Assembly (NCBI GenBank): GCA_035235625.1
Contig: CP141140.1
Coordinates: 3,519,330-3,583,329 of the forward strand
Length of the DNA stretch: 64,000 bases
Direction of reading: 5' to 3'
From: Saururus chinensis
Taxonomy: Eukaryota; Streptophyta; Magnoliopsida; Piperales; Saururaceae
Position 1 is the first letter of the stretch. Each line of letters opens with the position of its first letter. Below are positions 12,000-25,606 of the stretch, piece by piece. Below the pieces are notes generated by a model that searched no databases, was not told where the DNA came from, and worked only from the letters and a program-made list of their open reading frames with translations. The position numbers and the translations under genes are program-made.

Positions 12000-14900
12000 T
12001 GGATTATTGGTAAATGCCGCGTATTAAATTTTTATTTATGATCAGGATTCATTGGCTTATGTGAGATTGTACAAATATTCATTATCAGAATAAAATCAAA
12101 CTTTTCTCTTCTTTGCTATTGTCTTTCACGTTTATAAGGTCGCTGCTGTGCACGGATGTATAGAATGTTAAGCGTAAGCAGGTCTGAGCCCTACATTTTT
12201 ATCTCGTCTGACAAGTTTCTTGGTGTTTGCATTGTATCTGGAATTTAGTGGCGGTAAAATATATAGGCACGCTAGGATTTGGTGGATTTTGACGGTGCAT
12301 CGCTTATTCTTTCGTTTATAGTCTAACAAACTCACTGGATTATTTTCTTCTTGCGAGGGAGGTGTTGGTTCAGAAATTGAGCAGCGAAGCAGTATGGCCT
12401 GATATACTTAGTGGTCGCTCGTGCTAATGGCAAAGGGATTCCAGGGTTCCATGGCGTGGCATCTATTCTATACTTAAAATATCGAAGATGAGCTAACCAA
12501 TGGGCAGTGAGATTGAGGTTGTGCCTGTTAGATGGGTATTATTATGAGCCGCCTGACCGTTGGCCTTATTGTAAAGTGTAGAGGAATTGTAAAATCGGTC
12601 GTTGGTGTCGTAGACCTGAATGTCTAGGTAATCTTCCTAGGTGGTTACCTTAAATTTATTACTTTATATGATATAAAAGTAATGTAATACGAAAGTAATA
12701 TAGTCTATGGCCCTAAGCATGTTACGTGGCGGATAAGGCGATCTTCTGGTACAGTTTGAGGCGTTCAAGGCACCTCTTGGCTTTCGACTATAGCGAGGGT
12801 CTTCCGCGGGCATGGTTGAGTGTCAAGCGTAATTTGCATCTCATTTTTCAGAATAATGCTGTTGTCCCGACGGTGGTATGTCCACAAGATGAAACCACGG
12901 GTTTCTCCCCCTGGCGTTGATTAGTGTGTCCAATGCATTCGATGCACGGTCCCAAACACGGCCTCTCTGCCACCGGGTTATCCCGTAGATAAGTGCAGTA
13001 GTATTTTGTATAGTCACGAGCCTCAAAGTGGAATTGTAATCCCTGTTGAATATTTACGGACACCTAGCAATAAGAGCTAATTATTCTGGTTTGTCCCGTG
13101 GTTTCACGTGCGAATTAGCATTTAAAAACGTTTTTTTTTTAACATTTAGAACATATTTTTTTATGAGTCTACGTGGTTGGCGGTTATACAATTCCTCAAA
13201 GTGGGATGCGGGCCCGGCTGCTGCCACCCCTCGCATTCACGAAGTCCAGGAGGATGTTAATATAAAATGTTAAACCGGTCAACCCGAGTCAGCAGGTCGG
13301 CGGTTCAACCCGTCGGATTATATTGACCCTGATTTATCAATTGCGTCCGGCTGAACTCGGTCTAACTAGCCGGGCTAGGCTGAGTTTTAAAACACTAGTT
13401 GTAGCACGCGTAAATGCTAAGCAAACAAATATCAGACTGTTTGTTCCTACTGAATTGCTTGCCAGTTTGCAGAACGGGACGTCACTTATTAGTTATTATG
13501 TCGATAAAGGTTCTTGTGCTCATCTGATCAACAATTTTATTTCAGATATTGTTGATCATACTCTGCTCGACAAATTGCACTGACCAAAAGGCTGTCGCTG
13601 CCTCCCCAGTTACACTGCTACGCCAAACTCATTTTTCGAAAGTTAGCTCCTTTTGTCCGGCACATCCACATGGTCCACCGAACTGGGTAAAAGATCCACC
13701 GGATGATAGATAGTGTTTCTGACTCTGCAAAAGTGAAAAGAACCAGCTAGGATTTTGGTGTATCCTAGCGAAGATAAACCTAGCAACAAGTTAACCACGT
13801 GAAACAATGATGCACTACTCAATTCTGGATAAGATTGTCGAGGAAGGGGTAAGTCCTTCCCACACGGGCCTGGCCAGCGTTGGGACCAATCAGGAGAATG
13901 CTGCAAATGGGGAGCATCATCGTGAACATGCTCCACCTCACCTGCGCGGGAATCTCTTGACATACCGCTGCCAGCGTAAGGAATAAATAAGAACCGTTGA
14001 TCTAAGAAAATTATGGTGCACACCTTAAAGCACGTTAATATAAGCGCGTTAATGGTAACATTGTCTAAGTGTGTGCACCTTGGAATTCAAATATCACAGC
14101 TATATACATTCCTTAAGCTTTGCGCTTTGTCGGGAACAAAAAACTACTGTTGAAAAAGAAGGGCTCTGTGTTGAGGAGGAACTTGTCAATAGGGTGTTGG
14201 ACGAGCAACTTTTTTGTGCACTATCACGGGCTTGGCCCTTATTAGGAAGGATGGCAGTACATGGCGCGTGGCTTACTGACCCTATCATAATAGTGCTGCT
14301 CTCTTTCTACAGCCGTTTCACTATCCTAGTCAGAGATCAGCGAGAGATGATTGGTGGATGCGGCGAGCATCGGCCTACACTGTCTTAAAGATGTCGATGG
14401 AGACGTTTAAAGCTATACTGCATTAGTCCGGACAATCTGACGACAGATTCCTGATCCTTTGCTTTGATCACATTCCTTTTTAGTTGATTCGTCTTATAAT
14501 GGGTGCATTTCGCCAATTCCTTCTAATCTTACTGCTTTCGTTCCATCCCATCTCACAAATCGATCGGCATAAATCGAATCACTTTTTGCATGAGTGATCT
14601 TTTCAGCACATAGTGGACTCTTTTGGTACCTGCCCTTGTTTGATGTTTTTGCTAACTAGATGCATTAGGGTTGTTTTTCTCCTCGCCCTTGCTTCTTTGC
14701 CACAGGAGTGAATTGCCATGAGTCACGAGGTTCATTTAACGAGCCTCCCCGGCCGGAGGAAAAATTGGATCCGGCTATAGTTTGAAAATAAATGGAAGAC
14801 AACGTCGGAAGGGAAGAAATGAAAGACGCCGTCGGCCCTTGGAAGGGCAAAATGATCAAAAGATGAAATATTAAGGGCATAAAAGTAAATAAGAGAGCCA

Positions 14901-17900
14901 AATGGAGACAAAATTGTCCATAAGAGTCCAGAATGGATTACGTTTTGTGCGATAGCGTGAGGATAGTTTTTTCTTTTTCTTATTGGCGACAGAAGGAACA
15001 AAATAAGCATCCTAATTTCTTTCACGTGAATAGATATTTTGAAAGAGAGGTGAATTTTCATTTGACTGCGTAGTATTCTGATGCTGATTTGATTGTTGTC
15101 GATCTGGATTTTTGTTCTTGGGCTTCTAGGAAACATGTGGCCTCTCATCATAGCTTGAACTCACATATGTCTATGGAATGTTGTATCACTACTAATAGCA
15201 ATATTGATAATTATAGATACGAGTATATACCAATGAGATATTTGGTATACGCCACATCGAATATGGAACCTTTTATATACATAAAAAAAATTGTAATCAA
15301 TAATACATTATTATAATACTTTTTTAAAGTATAATAAAACATAAAAATTTATAATTTATTAACAAACGCAATATCATCAAAATGATAAAAGATATAAATA
15401 ATTATTAAACTATTAATGCTATAAAAAATATAAATAAGTTCAAAGCATAATAGTAGAATTTAACTTCCAACTAAGAGATAGTTATCAATTACACAATATC
15501 TTTCCATCACTTTATGTTCATTTTCTCTTCTCATGAGGAGAAATTTTTGGGTGTGCATTGCACACCATCTTGGCAATATATTGCACCACTCAAGGCACAA
15601 CTTATCAACATATTATAACTACTTAGTGCCTTAGTGTCCTGTAACTATGTTGACGAGTCATTTTATAAGTGGTAAAATATATAATCAGCATGCAACACAC
15701 GCTGAAATTTTTTTCCCCCATGAGACTTGCATGCTAACAAATCCCAATCAAGTGGAATCAAATTAAATAACCTTTAATAAGTTTTAGGTTTACCTCAAAT
15801 TTAGCGTGGCCATCTAAATGCTCATAATGCAAAACAAAAAACATTGTAATATCATGGAATTTCATAGGTTTTCAAATTTGTCAATGCAAAACTTAGTATG
15901 TTTAACCTATTAACATTCTTAGTAGAATAATTTCTAAAATTTATAGAGTAGGGATGAGATTGATATGAATAGAAAGTAGATGAATTTTTAATAAGCAGAC
16001 GGATCCAAACTCGTTGACCCCATAAGTCACACGAGCCGCATATATATACTTTTCCAATATTACACTGGTAAAAATCGATGCAAGTACGTATTGACATATG
16101 CACACCCATATTAATACATAGTCTTCCATGCACAAGCCATTGCAAATGAGACTAAAACTTCTAAATACACAATCACATCATTAGGCTCCGTTGGGGAAGT
16201 ACTATAGAGAAAAAAATCTCTTGAGGGCTTTCCTTACCCCACGGTGCTTACCACACGACCCTTTAATATATATCATAAATATCATAAATCGTTGTTTTAA
16301 CTGCAAGGCTTCAAGCCTCGTTTATCGACTGCTTCTTGTAGGAAATCCATGATTTTTTCCTTGTGGGTGATTAGACCGGAGCTGTCATGCCTACATAAAA
16401 AGATAAAAAGGAACAGAACACCGATGCCTAACATCTTTAGACAAACGAAAAAGGCTTCTACTGTTAAAACCATCTGTGATGTAGTAGAATTAGATAATAG
16501 TAGTATTTGGTTTCTTCTTGCATAGTGTTTTAGAATAACTTGTCTCGAGTGGTATTTAATCTATCTCAGTCGAATGGATAGAGTGGTCTTCGTGCAACGA
16601 AAACAAATGATTTCTTCCTACAGCCACAGTTTTTGCTAGTGTTATTACTAACACCAATCATACCAATCAGAAGACACTATATGTTCCATCTTATCAATGG
16701 AGAAATTCTCACCAGGCATACCTATCTAAACAGTGCACGGCATATTAATCAAATAGTGTCGGCCATAGCCACTAAGTGCGAAGATTTTTTTATGTTTTCC
16801 TATAACAACGAGCTCAATGTAAAAAATGTATGTGAGCATTTAATATTTGAGAAAATACGTTAGTACCAATATCACTAGTGTTAATATATATTAAAACATA
16901 TACACTATCGATTTTATGGATAAAGAATATTTAAATATTTCTTACACTGAGATCATTGTTACAGTGAAAGATTAAAAACGCTTCCCACTAAGTAATGATT
17001 AAAAAACATACTTCTCGTGGTGGGAGATCGCTCACTTCGATAAGCTTAATTTCTCGTGGTCACTGCAAACTCCACAAAATCATGCAGACAACTCGATGCT
17101 AGTGAATCCCATTTGAAAGAAAATTTCACAAAGAATCATCCTTGTCGTACTTGGGGAAGTCCATGACTTTGGACGAGCAGTGCATGCATAAATTGGCGTA
17201 GTGGCTCCAGTGGCGTGTCACCATCCATGTCTCCGGCAGGCGGCAGGCCATCCCTTTCCATGTTCTGAGAAACCGGACCATTCATCAAACCGGGAAGGTG
17301 GACCGTCCGGTTATATTCGGTTAAACAATTGAACCGTCAGTAAACAAATAAATTAAGTATATTAAGTTGGTTGTGACTAAAAAATTATACTATAAAGAAG
17401 AAATTAGAGTTTAGAGTTGGGTGGGATTTGGTACATATCAAACCCGGTTGGACTCGCCGGGTCGGTAGAGTTTTCAGAATATATATATCTCGTACGGGCC
17501 GTGTCCATTGACCTTGGGATGTGAGTGCATCAAATAATTGGCGGTGCTTGAGAGTGGCATGGGCACGATAATTGTAGCCTTACCTTGCAAGTGACCCGTC
17601 TCTCTCGACTAATTTAAAGATGTGAATAGGATACTTGAAAATTGAGTAGAGCCATTATAGGTCTATTAATACTAGACTCTAGGGGTTGGTGATTTTGGGA
17701 AAGTTGATGCGAAAAAAAGTTTTATGAGAAGTTGACGTTCATCATCAAATGTTAGGGGACACGGAAAGATTTGGGTGGGAGAAAAGGATTTTAATTTTTA
17801 CATATGTCACAAGTCAAAAGGAGTTCTTATCGAGCACGCGTAATTGGCTAAATTGCTTTTTTAAAATGAAGCCTTGGTTCCGAGGGGGCTCTAGCTCACT

Positions 17901-19280
17901 ACCGAGAATTGAAGGGAAGCATTTGTGACATAAGAAACACTTGGGAGTTGTCGGATTTCAAGATTGGTGGTGTGTGAACTAAAGTTATAGTACTGCGTGG
18001 CCATCCTCTTTTAATTTACTCCTTATTATATAAAACCAATTTTTATCAAACATAATCAGGATTTCCAACCCCTAACGAATTAAGAAGTACATAAACACTT
18101 GATGATGATGTGAGGGCCCACATGGGTCAACAACGGTAGAACTAATAGGAATAATAGGAGGTACAACAAGAAACATGGGACCCCACATTGGGGTAACACT
18201 TTACGTGGACCTTTATTAAATGGTGGGCCCATATGGGTTAAAAGGGTTGGGTGGATCATTGGAGGCATGCATATCAAAATGTAGAATTTTTAAAGTTGAA
18301 AAGATATCGAGCAATTTTCTTTTTCTTTACTACAGACCATAATGGAAGGCAAAAAAAAATTGCATAATACCTTATCCATAGAAAACGTTTTTCATCTTAT
18401 TTGATTTTGTATGAAAAGTAAAGTTTTCCCTACGAATACTTTTTTACAAAAGCCCTAAGCCCAGAGAAAATCTGCAAGGCCTCCTTCTTTATTTGCCTGA
18501 ATCACCAACAAATCGGAATATGTTCGTTTCCTTCTACTTTCCCCTTTGAAACTTACTAGTTGCACTTGTTCCGTAAAAAAAATTCCTTCGTCTTTTTTGA
18601 TCAACTTTCTCATTCGATTATAATGAGAAAATGCCCCCTGCTTATAAAATCTTACACAATGTTTTGATTGGACAAAAAAAAGCAGATACTCCTGAAACTC
18701 ACTTTCTCTTTATCCAATCCAATTAAAACGAAGTATAAAGTTTTGTTAGATAGAAAAGTGATAAAGGATCATCGTAAATTAAATTCAGAACGATGCTTAC
18801 CAAAAGCAATAACCATCATATGACCCACAAAATGTTCCAATCATAAGATGGCTCAAGCTACATAAAAACCCATAAAAATATCCTGTTACGCCTCAAAATA
18901 TTCTTTAGACGTTAAAAAATTTTCAAGTCGAGAAAAATGAGGGGCGAGATGAGTTAAATTATTGCTTGTCAATATATACCACAGACATCACTTGTTTCCA
19001 GGCCACATGACAAAAGTTCAATCAATCCACTACAACTCTCTATTAGTCAGCAATGAAGCATTTTGGGTAAGGCAAAAAAGTAATATTAATGATACAAAAC
19101 ATGCTCTTGATCGGACGCCTGAGGAGGTTCAATCTGAATTAAAAAAAAACACTTCCTTGAATATATTATTATTATATTAATTCCTCCCTTGTTACTTTCA
19201 GTTCTTGTGTCATGCCACGAAAAAGCTCCTAGTGGGTCCCGCGGCAAGCAATTGGTCAGGATTGCCAAATCTATTTGTCT
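12000..19280. other. Intergenic region, no gene recognised
   Basis: This stretch contains only short ORFs (up to 139 aa) with no family I recognise, in AT-rich sequence. Segments at about 13,275-13,405 and 17,270-17,475 are rich in CGGTT/AACCG words typical of plant non-coding repeats. The phrase CCTATTAACATTCTTAGTAG near 15,905 recurs near 25,620, so repeats are present. I see no RNA gene. Confidence 0.6.
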
Positions 19281-19292
19281 TTGCTACCTTGC

Positions 19293-19302
19293 TTATATAT
19301 AG
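19293..19302 (+). promoter_or_regulatory. TATA box of the GH3 gene
   Basis: TTATATATAG lies about 90 bp upstream of the ATG at 19389, a normal distance for a plant TATA box with a short leader. I saw no auxin response element TGTCTC in the few hundred bases upstream. Confidence 0.55.
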
Positions 19303-19388
19303 GCACAATGCGGCTGCTGTGGGGATGCAAGTGGGAGTGCTGTACTGAAGGAGTTTAGTATCTCCGCCTTCTTGAGGTTGTAGAGGAT

Positions 19389-22151
19389 ATGGACGGAAAG
19401 AAGCTGGAATACAAAGGAGAGGAAGCTCTCAAGGAGCTAGACAAGTTAACTAAGAAGGCGGGTGAGGTGCAAGAAGGCATTCTCAAGGAGATTCTCAAAA
19501 GAAATGGAGCCACTGAGTACATGAACAAGTACCTCAACGGATCAATCGATTCCTTTGCCTTCAAACGCCATGTCCCGGTGATCACCTATGCGGAAATACG
19601 CCCCTACATACAGAAGATAGCCAATGGCGCTGATTCTTCCCTCATCTCGGGCCTACCCATCACTGAGATGTTGATCAGGTGCTTTCCAACACCCGTATCC
19701 CCCTCTTTCTCTATAGTTTTATATGCTTTCCAGTACAACCTCTTAAACTCTTAAATCACCCTTCCACCATCACTTTCTCTTGTGAGGGTGAGATAAATCA
19801 GCTAGCCACATGCATGCTGCAGGATCGATCCTCTATAACGTTTGTGCACTTTCGACCCATGCATGCGATACTGACTGAAGACTGTAGAGCAAATGTACAT
19901 GTTTTCTTTTCATGCAACCGTTTTGAATAGCTACTTAGCCTTGTATAATCATGGAATTTTTATAAGAAAAAGCTGATCAAGCTGTGTGTTGATAGTTCGG
20001 GAACGTCTGGTGGAGAACCGAAGCTGATGCCCTCCATTGCAGAGGACCTTGATCGTCGAACATATGTCTACAACCTTATTATGCCAATCATGAATCAGTA
20101 AGTATGATTCCCGGCCGATCATCTTTTTAGGAAGCTCATCCTCTTCTTGTTCTTTACGTCATCGCCATTGCGGAAAACTTGTACCGTATAACGCAAAGTT
20201 CAAAGTTTATAATGGGGAACACGAAAAGAGAAGGACGAGTGATGTACTTGCACGTTGGGAGCCCCAAAACGAGGTCTCGATAGAGATTCCCAGAGTAGAA
20301 ACACGGCATACAAAAAGCAATTCGCTTTATACGGTTTTCGTTTCTATATATGTCACGTAATGGAAGTAAATATTCTCCTAGCAGCCCGGCCCATATCATG
20401 TGCTGGTGGGAGATGGCGTGTAACCCATACCCGCCAGCATTCTGGCCCTAGCTATGACCCACATAGTAGTCACATCCATCTATTGTGACCACATGATGTT
20501 GCACTAGCCACTGCCCCCAGCACCACACTCATGTACATATCAACCAACACATGAATCCAATACTTTTATGTACTTGAAATTGTCAACGTTTCCAAATTTT
20601 CATGAAACTTTTTTCCACCTTGTGCCGACAACGTCGGCCAGGTATGTACCTGGACTGGACCAGGGGAAGGCCATGTGCCTCTACTTCTGCAAAGCTGAGA
20701 GGTCCACCCCATCAGGCCTCCCCGCCCGCCCGGTTCTCACCAGCTACTACAAGAGCAAACACTTCAAGTGCCGCACTCGGGACCCATTCAATGACTTGAC
20801 CAGCCCGGATCAGGTCATCCTTTGCACTGACAGCCGCCAGAGCATGTACTGCCAGCTCCTCACCGGCCTGATTTACCGGTCTCAGGTCCTCCGCCTCGGC
20901 TCCGTCTTCGCCTCCGGTCTCCTCCGCGCAATCAACTTCCTCGAGAGGAACTGGGCCCATCTCTGCGACGACATACGTTCTGGCCATCTGGGTCCATCCA
21001 TCACGGATTCTGGCTGCCGGACAGCCATGTCCAGCTTGCTCCTATCCCCAAACCCAAGACTCGCCAACGAGATCGAGGCCATCTGCGACTGTGGGTCCTG
21101 GAAGGGGATACTTGGCCGACTCTGGCCCAAAGCCAAGTACATTGAGGTAATTGTGACGGGTTCCATGTCCCAATACGTGCCGACCCTGGAGTTCTACTCT
21201 GCAGGGAAGTTGCCGCTGGTGTGCACCATGTACGCGTCCTCCGAGTGCTACTTCGGTGTCAACCTGAAGCCCTTGTGCGCACCGTCGGACGTGGCCTACA
21301 CACTGCTGCCCAACATGGCCTACTTCGAGTTTATTCCACTGGAGAATTGGCTGGAGTCAAGGGATGTAGAAGAGGAGGTCTCCAAGGACGAATTAGTCGA
21401 CCTCGTACACGTCAAGCTTGGCTGCTTTTACGAGATTGTCGTCACAACCATTGCTGGTAATTCTTCACAGCCATTGCCTCCTCTTTGAGACATTGAGGAA
21501 GACGATCGATTGTCATGGTTCAATTAATTAATGCTCTACTTGCAACTTTCAGGTCTGTACAGGTATAGAATCGGAGATGTGCTCCAGGTGGTCGGATTCT
21601 ATAACCAGGCACCGCAGTTCCGTTTTATATGTCGCCGGAACGTCCTCCTCAGTATTGACAGCGACAAGACCAACGAGGAGGAGCTCCACAAGAGCGTCAT
21701 CAACGCTAAGAAGCTGCTGGAGCCCTACAACGCCCTGCTAGTGGAGTACACGAGCTACGCCGACACTTCCACCGTGCCCGGTCACTACGTCTTGTACTGG
21801 GAGATTGCTTACACGTCGACGGTGGTGGTGGAGGAAGAGGAGGCCGCGGCATCGGTGATGGGGTCACTTGGGGAGGTGGTCCTGCAGGAGTGTTGCATGG
21901 CCATGGAGGAGTCGCTTGGGTACATCTACAAGCGGTGCCGGGCGTACGAGAGGTCAGTGGGTCCGTTGGAGATCCGGCAAGTGGAGGCCGGCACGTTTGA
22001 TGCTCTGATGGACCTGTTTATCAGCCAGGGCGGATCCATCAACCAGTACAAGACGCCCAGATGCATCAAATCTTCCCCTGCTCTCGCCTTGCTCGATTCC
22101 AAGGTCCTTGGTCGCTTCTTCAGTCCGAGGGATCCCTCTTGGGCACCTTGA
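19389..22151 (+). CDS. GH3 family acyl-acid amido synthetase, probably IAA-type
   Basis: GH3 enzymes adenylate an acyl hormone (IAA, JA or benzoates) and conjugate it to an amino acid in the cytosol, controlling active hormone levels. Exons 19389-19678, 19996-20097, 20642-21456 and 21553-22151 have GT/AG borders and give 1806 nt (601 aa plus TGA), the usual family length. The three nucleotide-binding motifs are present: [10 protein letters not shown] (about residues 97-106), [12 protein letters not shown] (about 327) and [12 protein letters not shown] (about 404). The C-terminal [12 protein letters not shown] and [12 protein letters not shown] blocks favour the group II, IAA-conjugating clade over JAR1, but substrate cannot be fixed from sequence alone. 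Exons 3-4 are strongly GC-rich against AT-rich introns. No stop or frameshift is seen. The last 25 bases lie in a 95-bp tandem duplication. Confidence 0.94.
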
Positions 22152-22316
22152 TTCATTCTTTGCAGGAATTAATCGAGGTCTAGCTCCAGGGCCCGTTCCA
22201 CCACCAGTTTGGTTCATCACTGAGGGATCCCTCTTGGGCACCTTGATTCATTCTTTGTAGGAATTAATCGAGGTCTAGCTCCAGGGCCCGTTCCACCACC
22301 AGTTTGGTTCATCACT
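22127..22316. repeat. 95-bp tandem duplication at the GH3 3' end
   Basis: The unit starting GAGGGATCCCTCTTGGG at 22127 is repeated from 22222 with almost no change (TTTGCAGG against TTTGTAGG is the clear difference). The first copy contains the last 25 bases of the GH3 CDS with its TGA; the second places the same sequence in the 3' UTR. Confidence 0.93.
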
Positions 22317-22509
22317 GCATCTTTGCGTCGTCTACTAAAGTAGAGTTTTCTGGGGCACCTACGTAGCCTTTCTTTAGGTTCTCATCTTAATGCCGAACGG
22401 GTGTTCTAATTTTCATTTAGCCTTGTAGACTCTCACGCTAGTGTGTTGGCAATATTGTTGTAGTTAGAGTTTGTTTATGAATTATTAAGCTCGCAACAAT
22501 CATCATTTG

Positions 22510-22720
22510 TTTAAAAAATACTCCTTATATCCTATTTGATTTTTAAAAATAAAATAAAATAAATTTATTTTAAAAGCTAAATAGGACACTTATCTTAAGA
22601 TGTAGAGAGTATAATATTCTCTCGGTCTTGTATTAATAGCGTTAATTAAAAAATATTATTTTATATTTTTTAATATTTTTATTTCGCTTAATTTAAGTAG
22701 TGGAGTACTTAAAAGCCTTT
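22510..22720. repeat. Degenerate Stowaway-like MITE sequences
   Basis: Two short AT-rich segments begin TACTCCTTATATCC (about 22528) and TTCTCTCGGTCTTG (about 22617) and end near GAGAGTA and GTGGAGTA. They resemble decayed Stowaway ends. Boundaries are not firm. Confidence 0.35.
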
Positions 22721-22828
22721 TTTTATTCACTAGTCCTACTAATTAATTAAAAAATATTAATACTTTATACAAAATTATTAATTTGAGAGTATGAGCATTG
22801 AAATATTTTTTTAATTATCAACGAGTTT

Positions 22829-24154
22829 TATAAAAGAACGCGGCTATTCCCCCCCCCTCCCCCCAACTATTTACTCAGGGCCCCCCAAATAAGAAAACTG
22901 TAGGTTATTTTTTTATTACTTAGTACCCCCCAATTCTCACCCATATGAGGCACCCCATCTTCCTCCTCCCCCTGTTCATCCCTTCCCTGTTCGCCCCCTA
23001 AATAAAAATGCATGAAAGTTTCTCCGGTTGATAGCAAGTAGGCTGTGAGCGCCAAAGTTCTACTAATGTCCCTCCCATCTTCCTCCCTCCCCTATTTGTC
23101 CCTCCCATCTTCTTCTCTATGCATAAAGACCTCGCTGATTACAGAAGTTTCATCTCTCTCCTACATCGTTGATTGCAGAGCTTTCTCCATGCATTAGAAA
23201 TTTCGTTGCTTCTCATCCTATTCAAAAAAATCCTTCTTTTGGCTACTTAGAAAATCATCTTTATTAATTTCATGGGCCTTCAATGATCAGAATTTGGAAC
23301 CAAAGTATGCCATGACCACTGAACTTTTTCACGTTGAAGCCTTCATGTCGTGACGGGGGGTACCCCCGCCACACAAAAATAATTTATACGGGGACTAAAT
23401 ATCCCCGTCAACTTCTTAAAAAGTTGGCAGTGACCTCTCCCCGCAAACACCTATCAAGTAAATTTTAACCTTCTAGAGCTTTCCTGACGGGGGTACCCTG
23501 CGTTCGATTTGAAGGATTCATACGTGGACTAAACGTCTCCGACAAGTTATTCTTCATATGGAGGTGACTGCTCCCTGCCAGAACTCTTCCAGAAGGTTTT
23601 AAAACCCTCAAAAATCTTTTGGAAGTTGTCTCGCGGGGGGTACCCCCTGCCAAATTCAATGCATATATACGGGGACGTATGCCCTCGTAAGATTATTCCC
23701 AATTTGACGGTGACCTCTCCCCGTAAAAACTCGTCCAGAAGGTGAGGCGAGTAGACAGGACGGGCCTGGAGGGGAGGGGAGGAGACAGTACGGGAGGGGA
23801 GAGGAGGGGAGGAAAGGAGACATGATAGGAAGGCAGGGGAGGGGAGGGCACTTCACCGGAGGTGAGGGGACTTCACCGGATAAAATGAAAATACGAGAGG
23901 GGAGGGGACTTCAACGGAGGAGAGGGGACGGAGGGGAGGAGATTTCACCGGAGGAGAGTGGATGGAAATGGAGAAGACAAAGGTGGGGGGGCACAGCGGG
24001 GGGTGGGGGCGTACTGAGTAAAAATGAGTATTAGGTTGAGGGTGGGTGGGGTGTAGGGAAGTAAAAACAGTAATTTATGTGGGGTGTGCAAAGTGTGGGG
24101 GGCCCTAAGTGAATGTTGGGGGGGGGGGGGAGAATAGCCGCGTTCTTTATAAAA
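22829..24154. mobile_element. Non-autonomous MULE derivative, 1.3 kb
   Basis: The ends are inverted: AAAGAACGCGGCTATTC at the left (22834-22850) and GAATAGCCGCGTTCTTT at the right (24132-24148), each followed inwards by a long C or G run. The left terminal motif GAACGCGGCTATTCCC also occurs at 47811, and 22,880-23,340 resembles 47,860-48,290 in order and orientation. The middle (about 23,345-23,740) carries three units of the GGGGTACCCC repeat also seen at 48.3-48.7 and 51.9-52.5 kb. It has no transposase. I could not define a 9-11 bp target duplication. Confidence 0.8.
23750..24000. repeat. Purine-rich GGGGAGG/CACCGGAGG low-complexity tract
   Basis: Repeated GGAGGGGAGG and TTCACCGGAGG words make up this part of the MULE derivative. 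The ORFs crossing it are low-complexity and not genes. Confidence 0.75.
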
Positions 24155-24790
24155 AAGCATTGCACGCCCATATACAAGAAGAGATGGGTCCTCTTGCTGA
24201 GTTGTTGTTTACTTAGAATTTAATATGCGTTAATTTAATAATTCGTTCTACTGTAAACATTAAACAGCCACATTGGAGTAGGGACGCGTCTAGCCTTACC
24301 GTACTCTATGACCAAAGCTTCAAATAAAGCTCCAAACATAACATATAGAAGGCATGCAACTCCTTAACTATGTATAAATACACTTTTATATACTTATGTT
24401 TAGAGCCTTATATAAATTGATTATAGGGTTATGAATATAGAATTGGTGGGAAAATATTTTTCTTAGAGTAGTGGTCGACACCATAACATCTCGACTCGAG
24501 GTAAATGTGTAACCAAAATAAGCGCTCTCGGGAAAATGATAGCGAGGTGGTGGATGGTGTTCGTTTTTGTACATGAACCGCCTTTGCGAAAAAGGAATTC
24601 CACTACGTCAGAAAGAAAAAGAAAGGTGTATTATCCACAAATACTATGCATGCGGCCCCAATACTTTCATAGCCCATACTAGATACAACGATTTTGGCTT
24701 AAAATAATGTCTAAATGATCAAATTTCTGTTTCATGACGGTTGTTTTAAGTTTAACATAGCCCTTTATCGTGGAAGATGTGTGCTGTTGC

Positions 24791-24989
24791 ATTCCCTTCA
24801 TCCCATATTAATAAATTTATTTTTATAATTAATATTTTTAATTAAATCATGGCACCTGCAACTAAAAATAAGGAAAATAAGCTTGGAAGATGCTTTTTAA
24901 AATGCCGACTACTTTAACTAATCTAACTGGGGCTATTAATATAGGATTTTTTTTCTAAATAATAAAATAAATATAGAATAGAGGGAATA
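24791..24989. mobile_element. Stowaway-like MITE, diverged
   Basis: The left end ATTCCCTTCATCCCATATT and the right end, read inverted as ATTCCCTCTATTCTATATT, form a diverged terminal inverted repeat around an AT-rich 200-bp body. It resembles the Stowaway consensus, but the TA duplication is unclear. Confidence 0.45.
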
Positions 24990-25606
24990 TTTTTTAATAT
25001 GTCGATGAGGAGTTGCAAAAGCTATACGTAACTATACCATGCCTCACAAGCCAGCTCACTATTACTCACTACCACTTCAGTTTTGCATTACATAATTGTG
25101 CAGATAATCCAAACTTTTATTCCGGATCTTGCACAAGCACAGTTACACATATACGCTCCCCCTCCACCCTCCAAAAATGAAAATATAAGCAATAATTGGT
25201 GGATGTCTTGCTAAATAAATAATAAAAAATTAATATGAATAAATTATGCTACATTAATGTTAACTTCATATATACGTGATGAAGTTGCATCATCAGTTAA
25301 AATCCTTCATTTTTTAGGGCCCATTTTCCAATACATGGTTATAGCATGATGTAGTAAATTAAATACTCTCTTTATTTTAATTTAATAATTATATTTAAAA
25401 AGTAGTTATTTTTATTATATAATGAAATTTACATTTAAGAAAATGGGAAAATAATGTCATAATTAAGTACCCAATTACTAAAATTGAATGAGCTATTAAT
25501 ATGAAATAAACTTTTTTTACTAAATAAAGTAATTAATTTAAAATAAAAAATATAAATATTATAATATCCTTAATTTTTTTATGTTTTAAAAATTAAATAA
25601 TTAAAA

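Noticed and set aside
14071-14388. 105-aa frame in the 12-19 kb intergenic region
   Set aside because: No recognisable family, no exon partners and unconvincing composition.
20712-21166. - strand frames opposite GH3 exon 3
   Set aside because: They are shadows of the GC-rich GH3 coding strand.
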